This document shows positions 30,101 through 42,100 of a DNA stretch of 64,000 nucleotides, piece by piece. Position numbers and translations under genes: made by a program. Numbering within the stretch: position 1 is the stretch's first letter; every line of letters begins with the position of its first letter. The stretch comes from Ottelia alismoides (lineage: Eukaryota > Streptophyta > Magnoliopsida > Alismatales > Hydrocharitaceae). The notes under the pieces were generated by a model. That model was not told the DNA's origin and searched no databases. It worked only from the letters and a program-made list of their open reading frames with translations. Where the stretch lies: positions 620,001 through 684,000 of the forward strand of contig JAZKJV010000091.1 in assembly GCA_037367405.1 (NCBI GenBank), given 5' to 3'.

Positions 30101-33100
30101 GCGAGGAAGGCCCAAGAAGTGTTGAAATGAGACTATCTGAAGAGATCTTAATTTTTTAGATCTAAACCCGAGAATGACCCAAGATAGATCTGAATGGAGG
30201 CAAAGAATCCATGTCGTTGACCCTACTTAATGTGGAAAAAGATTATGTTGTTGTTGTAAACCCAAGAATGAGCCAAAACAGATCTGAATGGAGGTAAAAA
30301 ATCCATGTAGCCGACCCTACTTAATTGTGGGAAAAGGCTTTGTTGTTGTTGTAGGCCATGTGCAAAAGCACATGACCCTGATTTGCTCTAATTAATAAGA
30401 AACTAACCTGGAGGGTTAGGTTACTATGATGTTCGAGAACTCGTCGCCTCCTCCATGAAGTCGAGAGTCAGCCCGTCTCCTGATTCTCCTCTTACCAACT
30501 CGGCGGCTCCTCCGATCGACTATCATTGATTTGTCGCTTTTTCAGTGTCGCTGCATCAACACTCCACAGGAGCCGACACCTCCCAACCCACCTACACTGC
30601 TTCCTTCGATTTGTTTCTATTTTACTTTTTCGTTTTTAGTTTCACGTGTTTCATTCATGTTTTTTATTCTTATGTGATTCAAATTTTTTATTTATTCCAC
30701 TCTCTTCATTGTCCACTATTCAATTCGGTTACTTCTTTCAGACTTAGGTGTTATTACAGCTTGTTTCATTTTATTTGTAGTTTGTACATTGGTGTGATTC
30801 GTGTGTTAGGGACTTAGGTTTATTTGTATTTTGTACATTAATGTGATTCGTGTGTTAACTAACTAACGAACTTAAGCGTGTCTTTGACATTATTGATCAA
30901 TTGATAACTTGCTTGTTTAAGTTTTTTTAAATCTTATTATGTATATATTGTGAACTTTGTGGTTTTGAATAAGTTGTAGATATGAACAGGTCTTGGGTTT
31001 TGGGGATTTTATAAGTATTGTATTGTCGCAACTTATTTTAGTATAAATTGCATTAGTTGTAATTTCTCTTTTCAAAAATTTGCGGTTTACGACTCGCCTC
31101 GCATTTCGGGATAACACCTCGTACCATCTCGTGCTTTTCTAATCCTTGTCACAAACGATGTACATAGGTATTTTTACGAGGAAATCAAACTAATTAAAAA
31201 TCTTGAGCAAGGTCTTCCTAACTCGGGATTTCAACCAATCAAATCACTCAATTCTATCAAGTATCTAGTTGCTTTCAACAAGGGTATCTCCTCTTGACTA
31301 CACTTAGCAATTTTAGAAAATCTTCATAATCAAAACTTCTCTTCTATAGAAAAAAAGAGGGGCTCCTACAATGTGGACACCGTGTAGAATATAAGTGTAA
31401 ATAAAAGCTCACAACCTCAAATGATTATGCAGTGTTAATAAGGACAGAAATATGAAAGGATCTCACAAATCAAATGCGTAAGGCTGGAAGCTCGAAGCTT
31501 GAGGTAGAACATCTTATTTGTCTCACAATGAAATAGAGTTCAATACAAGTGAGAGACTCCTTTAATCGCTAAAGAGATGGGAATTAATGTAAGGAATGAG
31601 TGTAGAATAAGTGAATAAAAAACAAGGCTCAGATCTCCTATTACACCCTATGAGTTACCTTACTCTTTTCAAGAAAAAACACTCTTCATAAAAGGGCTAG
31701 CAACTTATCCGAGCAGAATAAAAATCAGATCTCATAAGTCAACTGAAACAAAAGGTGAGTCGGCTGAAATTTAGAAATAAAATATGAGTGTTTCCAGAGC
31801 AGTGAAATGAGTGAGAAAGTCGAATAAGTTAATGAGATAGGAAAAAAGGGAGTGAGTTCAGGAAGACGACAAATAGTTAGCCCCTACAACATCCAATTAG
31901 TATATTTGAAAAGTGAGAAAGTTAAATCATTTAGAAAGGACTTTCCATGCTATATTCTAGTATCTTGTTTGGAAGATATAACTTGGAAATGGTTGTTTCA
32001 GTAGCCTAGACTATGAGTCCGGTGCTTGCTCAGTCAACTCCCAGAGAATTCTCCCCGCCTTAATATGGAGTGAAAGAAAAGTTGAAGATGCTTTATAGAT
32101 ATGTAAGAGTAAACTATTCTTATTGTCGCAAGGAGGGTGGTGATGGAAGTTCTAGCCCACGATCAAAGGGTTTTGAAAGAGTTGGCCAGTACTCTCTGCT
32201 TCACTCTTGACCCATAGCACTAAGCACCTTGCATGGGTCGAAAAGAAAAAGATCAGATCATAACGTAAATGATGGCAACATTGTATTGATTCATGGATCA
32301 TGATACATACAAATAAATTCTTTGGTACCTCTATTCTTTAACACTCGAAGGTTATCCTCAAGCATCCAAATAAAATTGTCGGAATGTGTTGAATCCTAAT
32401 CGTTTAGGATCTAACCATATTCTAACTGATGTGAAGATCCCTTTCATATTCTGAGCAATTTATATTCTGAAGTGTTGAATCGTAATTGTTTAGGATCCAA
32501 CCATATTCTAACTGATGTGAAGATCCCTTTCATATTCTGAGCAATTCATATTCTGATTGCTCAGAGGATACATCCAGATTTTGATTGATTTGTTGATTAG
32601 AGAATCCATTACACTAAACAATTACATATCCCCCGAATTGTATTTTGATTAGGTGATACATCCAAGTTTTGCAATGGGTATCATATCGATATTCATATAG
32701 ATATCCTTTTCTGAGATATCGGTGATATATCGTCATATCGAACCTTATCGTTCAAAAATAATTGGTTTCTATACAAAATTTCTCAGATATCAACCGATAT
32801 AGTCGATATTTCACCGATAACTATATATATATCAATGACATTACCCTTGTAAGCTTGATTTCACTACTTATTTTGCTACTCATAGTATTAAAACACGTCG
32901 TGAATTATATATTTAGCGAGACCCTCGTCTGGTAGGGTATGGCGCAACAAGGGGTGCATACGACGATTCTTCAATTGGTGGACTTCGTCCTCTTTGCAAT
33001 AGAGATGAAAAGAAGTCTAATGCTGATCAATTTAGACTCACAAGTCCAGAATATATCTCAGCAGTCAGCCGTCAGCGTTAACAACCAGTGATATATGTGA

Positions 33101-36100
33101 TATAATGTGTATTAATGTGCTAAATATACTATCATTCTTGTATATAAATGTGTATTTGTATGTTATTTATTGTCTTAATAACTAGGATGATCTTAATTTG
33201 TTAAAAAATCACTTTTTGTGCCATTTCGAGATTTCCACAGATATCATCGATATAACCTGATATATCATTTTCCGAGCAAATCGATACAATACCGATATCA
33301 ATATTTCGAACCTTGGTCATACATCTCTATAGCATTACTATATAAACTCATATAAGGTTAATGTTTTAAATCATCCTATATACATTAATTATTCCACGAT
33401 ATTGAGAGAGATTACCCGTCGCCGCCAAAGATATGGCCTAGTTACAAATGAACCTTGTAAAGCTTGTTGCGGTGAATTTCTTACTTGCTCATACATGTAT
33501 TAATTTCTACACAGACTTTCGCTACACGCAATAAATTGGTATCATACATGTAGGTTTGTCCGAAGCAAGGAGATGATGTTACACAATATGAAGATGGAGA
33601 AGTTCACCAGTAAAAAACGACTTTGGGCTATGTAGGTCAAGACGAGTTCCCTTCTCAAGCAGCAAGACATCTAAACACTACTGGACAAATAAGGAGAAGG
33701 CACTTGAGCCATCGGAGATCACAACAACAACAACAAATCCTTTTCCCACATTAACTAGGGTCGGCTACATGGATTATTTGCCCCCATTCATATCTATCTT
33801 GGGACAATCTCGGGCTTAGATTCAAAAAACTAAGATCCCTTCGTGTAGTCTCATTGCAACATTTCTTGGGCCATCCTCGCCCTCTCTTAGCCGGCTCAAC
33901 ATCCCAAAACTTGCACCTACTAATCGATGCATCAGCTAACCTCCTTTGCACATGGTCAAACCACCTTAAGCGGTTTTCTCGCATCTTATCCTTGATTGGA
34001 GGTACACCAACTTTCATTCTGATTGCATCATTCTGAATCCGATCTTTGTGTGTGTGTGTGTGTCCACACATCCATCCTAGCATTTTCATTTCTGTTATTG
34101 TCATTCTCTGCACATGTCTATAGTTCACAGGCCAACATTCAGAACCATAGTGCATAGCAGGTCTCACGGCTGCTTTATAAAACATTATTTTGATTTCTAA
34201 GGAATTTCCTTATCACAGAGAACAGTAGAAGCTCCTCTCCACTTTAGCCAGCCTGTATTTATTCTTTAGTAACATCTCCATCAATTTCCCCGTCATGTTG
34301 CATAATAGATCCCAATAATCTAAAAGAATATCTCTTCTGAATGTTATCATCGTCAATATTCAATTTGATTCCTTCATCATTACTTCCATCACAAGTACAC
34401 TACATATATTCAGTCTTAGCCCTACTTATACGAAATCCTTTAGTCTCCAATGCATGCCTCCAAATCGCAAGCTTCTCATTTACTCCAACTCGAGTCTCAA
34501 CAATCAACACAATATCATCAGCGAATAACATATACCTAGGTATCTCATCCTGAATGCGATTTGTCAACTCGTCAATGACCAAAGTAAAAAGGAATGGATT
34601 TAAAGCTGAACCATGATGCAGACCAATATTGATGTAAAAATAATCAGTCTCCCCAGACTTGATCCTTACATAAGATGAGGCCTTATCATACATATCATTT
34701 ATGAGGTTAATGTATAGTACGGATACTTGTCTCTTCTCCAAAACTCTCCACAATGTCTCCCGTAGAACGGAATCATAAGCCTTCTCCACAACAACAAAAA
34801 TATATGGAGGTTCTTCCTTTTAGTTTTAGCTCTATAAATCTCCATTATTCTCCTCAACAACTAGATGGCTTCAATAGTTGAGCGACCTGGCAAGAATCCG
34901 AATTAGTTTTCTTTTACTTGGAAAATTTGCCTCAACCTTCTTTCGACCACAAGTTTTCAAATTTTCAAAGTATGACTCATCAGCTAGATACCTCTGTAAT
35001 TTGGACAATTTTGAATGTCTCTTTTGTTCTTATAAAGAGGTATCACAATACTTCTCCTCCAATCTTCAGGCATTTTCTTGATTCGCCAAATAACATTGAA
35101 TAAATTTATATGCCAAGTGAAACTACGCTCACCTAAAACTCTCTATATTTCATTAGGAATGTCATCAGGTCCTACACCTTTTTCCAAGTCTCATAACCTT
35201 TAAAGCCTCCTCCACTTCCTTTGTATCCGTTTATAACTTGCACGATTCAAGCAACTTTCACTACTAGCGAGATCTCCCAAAGCAATCTCTCTATTTCCTT
35301 CCCCAATGAAAAGCTTATGCAAATACTGCTTCTATTTAGTCTCTATATCATTCTGAGTAACAAGCACATGTCCTTCATCCGTAATGCATCTAGCTTGAGA
35401 AAGGTCTTGGGTGTTTCTTTCTCTTGCTTTGTCCAACATGAATATATCCTTCTGGTCCTACTTAGAGTCAACATAATACAGGATACTAAGGACAATATCA
35501 ACTCAACGCAAACTCTGATGGTTGCCCGCTGAGGACGTTGCTTCTCATGTCGTGCAGGTGAGGAAGAACTGAAGGGCTGGGGCTGGAGTATGAACCGAAC
35601 TAGATCTCCTTGTTGGAGAACATGTGCTATGTACTGCGTCTGTCGGAGTCACTGAAACTGAAATGAGTCACATCATCAGAGTACTCTGTGATCATTAGGT
35701 GTAGGGAAACAGTTGTTTCACTGTGAAGAAGGCCTACAAGGAGTTGCCCTCCAGTGTGATGTTCGATCCGTGCATCTTGGAACGTGACTGCAATCTGATC
35801 TGGACGTTAAAGGTCCCTTTCAAACTGAAGATCTTCCTATGGTTGCACAGGAGGGAATGAATTCTGACCAAGGTTAGAAGATCGGTTGATCCAAGGGAAT
35901 GACACTGTTTGCTCCTTGTGTGGGATACATAACGAGGACCCGGACTACCTCTTCTACTCTTGCACATGCACCCATGATGTTTGGGCCGTTGTGAATGTTC
36001 AGTGGATTGATATCTCCTCCCACACTGGGTTTTGGAGCTCACCTGTGGCCAACCAATTCCGGCCCATGGAGGAGCTTGTGCGCCCTATTGCCGCCATTTG

Positions 36101-39100
36101 GGCGATTTGGATGTCGCACAATGGGGTCATTTTCCAGTCGGATCGATTTTATGTTGACAATGTAACTCTCTTTGCTAAATCACTACTCGAGACTTGGTGG
36201 TTGTAAGATTTATTATCTTATATTATTAATATATATGGGGCGGACACCTCTGTAGTGTTTCCCCCTCTTTTGAATAAAAAAAAACAATGTCTCCTCCTGA
36301 ATGAGCACCACCTTTGCATAGATTATCTCATATTCCATTATCATCACGAGGTTCTTAAGCTCGTTCACATCTTCAACGTGCCCCTCGAGATACTAGTTCT
36401 AGCACCGGTATCAGTGTTGTATATCCTTGCAATGAGAGCCATTTAGACGTGGATTAACATATACATAGGCAACATAAGATGGATTGCAAAGATATGTACA
36501 TTTATATGTTACATATCTTTGAGATGGATTATTGACTCTATAAGATGGATTATTGTAACATCTATGTGTTACAATAATTCTTCCATGTTGCCTCCGCAAC
36601 TTTGAGAAAGATGATGAATCTCGTAAAAGAATCATATGGATAATTAAACTTTAGAAGGGGATGGGCTTTGCTTCGCCTTCTGGAGAGACGACTGGACGGG
36701 CGGGGGAGCGTTGTCCTTGCGCTTCCCTCATCTTTTTGCTTTGGCGGCGGATCAGGATGCTCGTGTTGCTTCTTGCTGGGTGGATGGGAACTGGATGCCG
36801 ACAATCCGTTCGAACTTCTCTGATCAGCGCCTGGAGGAGTTCCTGCAACTGCTTGACATGCTTAGGGAGGCTTCGGGGCCCTCCATGGGACGGGACCACT
36901 GGGTTTGGCGTGGGAGTTCTTTCTCCGTGGGGAGGGCTTACTCGGCGATCTGCATGCCCCCTCCCTCTCTTTCGACGAAGCTGGTTAGAGATTGTGATTT
37001 CTTCTGGGGGCTGGGTATTCCGGCGAGGGTCACTTTCTTCTTTTGGCTATTCAGGAGGAAGAGACTGATGGCGCGGGACCTTTGTGCTAGATTACTTGAT
37101 CTCTGACAAATGTCTATTGTGCGGTGGGGGGATCGAGACTCTGGATCATCTCTTTTTTTCTTGCCCATCTGTGATACATGTTTGGGACGATCCAGACCTG
37201 GGCTAGGTGGGTAGAGCGGGCGTTGAGGATTTCTGCAGGGGTTTGGTCGCGGCCAAACGTCGGCCGAGGAAGGAGCTGCTATGGCCTCTGGCTTTGATTT
37301 GGTTTGTCTGGCTGGCTAGGAATAGGCTATTCATAGATTTTACAAGGAAAACGTCTATACCAATGCCTTGGGTCTACTACGCATGTGGCTCGCCTAGAGC
37401 GCCTTTTTGTATTTCTTTTACTTTTTATATTTTTAAATTTTATTTGGGGTGAACACCTAAGAGTGTCTCCCCCTTCTTTGGCATCAAAAAAAAATTAAAC
37501 TTTAGAAGGAAATCACCGATCATTGATATTTCTTCTTTAGGGATCTAGTTATCAACAGTGGAACAATGTAAATACATGTAAGCGAACCAAATGCATGAAA
37601 AGGCTCAGATTTCTTAATGCTTGGATTTTATTTTGGTTCGACTTTTGAGAGAATGTATGGATGGGTATTAACCATGAAATCTGCCTCAGCTGATAGGTTG
37701 ATACAATACATACGAAAAATCGATCAACAGATATTCTCCAAATCCTTCCACATATAATACGCAATCAATAAAATACCTTCAACCGTATTTTCCTCCAAAT
37801 CCATGTCCCGCTGAATCACATGTACTGATGTATTTTTTTACTTACGCACCATCATTGTCCCTTCAACACATTACCTTAATATTACTCAGACAAAAAACCT
37901 AAAAAGGTCGCAGACAACACTTTCTTATAAGGGATTTTTACCCAGCAGACCCTATCATCTTTTTAAATTACCTCTACGACCTTTGAAACATCGATATTCC
38001 TCCCTCGACCCCATAAACTTACTAACCTTTACTCCACAAACCTTGTGGTTAACTCTCATCCATTTACACGTTAAAGTTAACCGTATTCCATTAAAATGAT
38101 GTCCATATAACCCTCTTTGTTTAAGAAATTTACTAAAGATGCCATTTAGATGCTTCAACTAACAATGTTAATGTCATCCCTCTCCTTCCATCAACCCCTT
38201 CCTCCTGCACATGAAGAGGACGTCGCCCCTTCACTTTCTTCCACCGCCGGAGGGCTGCGCCCCGCATCCCTAATGCTGCAACTTAGGAGACGGTTGGACA
38301 GAGGAGAGGTCTCTGAAGGGCAGTTGGTGGATGGTAAACTGGTGGAGGTCGATCGTGCGGCCGTCCCACGGCATCATCTTGACGAGACCCAACAGAGCTG
38401 GCTCCTCGGTCCCCAAGAGGCCAAGAAGAAGGACGAGTACATCGACTTGGGTTGTGTCGTCTGCAAGCGTAAGATCGTCAAATGGGTCGTCTGGGCACTC
38501 ATTGCGGCCTTCGTCATCGCGCTTCCGATCACCATAGCCAAGTCCATCCCCAAGCACAAGGATCACCCGGCACCACTTGACGAGCACGCCACCGCGCTAC
38601 GTAAGGCACTTATGTTCTTCAATGCGCAAAAATGTAAGATCATGGTAGTTACATAATTCACAATCTTGTACAAGGAAATCGATTTCTGTTGACCATACAT
38701 ACATATTACATACTGTAGAGATAGTTATTATTATTATGTTATGTACCTCTTCGTTATTTCTTTGTCTTCTATGGACTACTTTGTACTTTACCCTTAAGGT
38801 CTCTCCCTATATAAGAGAGCCTAGGGTTTCTCTGAATAATCAATCAGTGTTTTTCTCTCAACATGGTATCAGAGCCACCCTAGGGCTCTCTCCCTACCCG
38901 CCGCCCTCTCCCCACCCCCCACCCTCTCCTCTCGCGCCATCGTACCCCCGCGTCGCCGGCTCGTCCCCCTCTCGCTCCCCGGCGGTTCCCACTCGCTAGG
39001 CGGCACACCAGACCCGCCGCCAACCTACCCCCGCCGCCAACCAACCCCCAGCGGACCCCACCAGCCCCGCCGCCGATCCTCAGGCGGCACCCTTGCCACG

Positions 39101-42100
39101 CCGCCAGCACCCGGGCGGCACCCCAGTCCAGCCGCCAGCCATATAGGCGGCCCCCAGTCCCGCCGCTAGCCCTTTAGGCGGCCCTCATCTCCGGCGTGCC
39201 CTAGCCGCACCTTGTCTCTTCCATCGGATAGATGGATTGGAGTGCGTAACGTCTACATACGCACTCGAATCCAATGCAGTTTGTGTAAACATATATTACT
39301 TTGTCTACAAACCCTAGTTCTTCTCCAGCGACAGTATGTCAGAATCGAAGGTTGATATGCCCTCCACAGGCACATTCAAAGGTCATGCGCCAATAGTCAA
39401 GATGGACGGGTCGAATTATGAGCTCTGGGCAATGCAGTTCATGAGCCTCATGAAGTCGAATGGTAAGAAGCACATTCTTACCGAGGATGAGCCCGCAGAG
39501 AAGACAGGGATAAATGCCTCATGGGAGGCTGGTGACTCCTACGCAAAGGTCTGGTTGTCTGGTACATTGACGATGGAGATTGCCAATGATGTCCTCCATC
39601 AGCCCACTGCCAAGACGATGTGGGATATTCTAGCCGCTACATATTCGCAGGTGCGAAATGAGACCAAGATGTTACAGCTTCAGCATGACATATTCACGAT
39701 GAAGCAGAGCGGCAGACCTCTTCACTCCTTATACACATCCCTGAGAGGGATGTTTGAGAAGTTATACAGTACTATCCCACTCACAGCGACTCCTGAACAG
39801 CAGAAGACATTTCGGAATGTCACCATGGTGGGTGTTCTACTTGCGGCTCTTGATCCTGAATATGACGCCGCCCGGTCTCAGATCTTAGCCGATGCAGTTA
39901 TTCCTCCAGTGGAAGATGTTTACAGGAGACTCAGTCGCATTACAGTTTCTTCCAGTTCTTCTACTCCAACCCCATCGGCGATGGCAGACTCGCGTGGGAG
40001 AGGTGGTCCGTCTTCTGGTCGTAGTCGTGGACGTGGGCGTGGACCCCAGGGAAGGGGTGGTCGCTTTAGTCAGCCATGTTCCTATTGTCACCGCAAAAGA
40101 CACTCAGAGGAGACATGCTATTCTAAGCATGGGTTCCCACCATCGGCACGTGTTGCAGAGCACTCTCAATCCCCGTTTAAATCTACTGCAGATAATTGTT
40201 TTGAGGAACTTGTGGCACGTCTCCGAGATATTATGCCACAATCATATGGTGATTCGTCTGGTGGACCTTCAGATGTTGCTGCTACAGCCTCCGCCAGTTC
40301 ATCTGTTGTTGCTAGTACTTCAGGTAGATCTACTGCATTTACACCGTCTCATGATATCTCAGATTGGGTTATAGATTCGGGAGACACACATCATCTCTGC
40401 CAAGATAGAGACAGACTAGAGTACTACAGGGACATTCCTCACGGCCGCTCAGTGCATATCGCAGATGGTACTCATTCCCCTCTTGTTGGACAGGGGGAGG
40501 TCTTCCTATCCTCCACTATGCATCTACAGAATGTCCTACATGCTCCTGAGTTCTCGATGAATCTGTTATCTATTAGTCAGATTACGAAGGATTTGCATTG
40601 TCGTGCTATATTTGACCCGTCTTCTCTTATTTTTCAGGACATACTAACGGGCAGGGTGACTGGCTGTGGCTTTGAGCAGAATGGTCTATATCGGTTGGTT
40701 CGGAATTCCTATGTTGGCGTCTCCTCTCATTCTGTCGGACCAGTTTCTCCGTACATCTGGCATCTACGTTTTGGTCACCTTTCGCTCCAGAAAATGCGTC
40801 ATCTTCTGCCCCAGATCTCTCCTAGTTCGTCCTTTCGCTGTGAAGCATGTCAGTTGGGAAAGCATCATCGGTCGAGCTGTCCTAGTCGTCAGAGTCGGAG
40901 CAGTAGCTCCCCATTCGAGTTGTTTCATATAGATATATGGGGTCCGAGTCGTGTTCCCGATCATCAGGGGCACAGATTTTATCTTGTGGTAGTGGATGAT
41001 TTCTCTCGTGTATCTTGGGTCTTTCTTTTGAAAAATAAATCTGAAGCAGGAGATGTGATCAAGAATTTAATTAATGAAGTGCACAAAGTTTTCTCTACTT
41101 CAGTCAAATATGTCCGTACGGATAATGCCCTAGAATTCTGTACACGGTCACTTTCTCAATTTCTTTCATCAAAGGGCATTACTCACCAAACCACTTGTGC
41201 GTATACATCTCAGTAGAATGGTGTGGCGGAAAGAAAGCATCGCCATCTCCTGGATATTACTCGAACCCTGTTGATTCAGAGTTATGCTCCTATTTCTTTC
41301 TGGGGGGATGCTGTTCTTACCGCATGTTATCTGGTCAATCGAATGCCATCCTCTGTTCTTGGTGAGAAGATACCTATTTCTCTCATTTTTCCTGACAAGG
41401 AATTATTCTCACTGACTCCACGTGTCTTTGGTATTGTGGCATTTGTTCATCTTCTGTCTCCCGGACTTGACAAACTCTCTCGGAGAGCGGTTAAGTGTGT
41501 CTTTGTTGGTTATTCCGGGACTCAGAAGGGCTACCTGTGTTATGATCCTATAAATAAGAAGTACTTCGTGAGTGCTGATGTCACTTTCTTTGAGTCTGTT
41601 ATGTATTTTTCTCCTGCAAGTGACAGACTGGTACCATCCACTACCAATGATGATGTCTATGTTCCTCCACCACCTACTTGGAGTTCACCTGAGTCTCCTC
41701 ATGTTCCTGCATCCACGTCAGCTCCACCACCACCACCTCCTCCTCCGCCTCTTCCACGACCTCCCATTTCACCTCTACCAAAATTTTATACGCGTCGATC
41801 AGGTCCTGCTCAGGCTACACGTCAGCCACCCATCACGCCTCAGGTATGTTCAGATGGCATCACTACTGACGGGTCAGATTTGGTACATGTGCAGGATTCT
41901 TCAGTGCAGGAAGACACTAAACCATCCAGTGCAGCAGAATATGATCTTGATATTCCGATTGCTATTCAGAAGCAGAAGCGGATGTGTACCTCTTATCCAT
42001 TTGCTTCACAGGTTTCGTTTCACCGTCTCACTGGTGACTTTCAGAGATTTGCTTCAGCCTTGTCTTCCGTGGATATACCACGGACCTACCAGGAAGCTTT

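Larger units (their letters stand above)
26500..30240 (+). pseudogene. RTE ORF: endonuclease and reverse transcriptase, broken
   Basis: Endonuclease part in the frame at 26674-27102 with [18 protein letters not shown] (GDLNG motif) and LTRTQID near the end. RT starts in the frame 27637-27990 ([10 protein letters not shown]), continues through 28010-28400 ([36 protein letters not shown]), and resumes at 28853-29276 after the MITE with [16 protein letters not shown], the VDD catalytic box. The C-terminal region 29825-30240 reads through [17 protein letters not shown]. Multiple stops and shifts; inactive. Confidence 0.82.
26040..30351 (+). mobile_element. RTE-clade LINE, near full length, interrupted twice
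   Basis: The 5' region (26060-26460) has GGTCCCAAGCCCGGGTAAATG and an about 80-bp tandem duplication around TTTGCAAGGGTTC (26329 and 26408). Endonuclease, RT and C-terminal parts follow. The 3' end is GTAGCCGACCCTACTTAAT...GTTGTTGTTGT, typical of plant RTE elements ending in TTG repeats. An hAT MITE (28406-28844) and a second insertion (about 29364-29820) split the RT and C-terminal regions. No flanking duplication was identified. Confidence 0.85.

Noticed and set aside
38879..39110. Minus-strand Gly/Arg-rich ORF in the copia leader
   Set aside because: Antisense to GGCGGC-type leader repeats; composition artefact.
41214..41216. Programmed readthrough stop between gag and pol
   Set aside because: The TAG lies in the middle of integrase, not at the gag-pol border, and the related older copy has a sense codon there.
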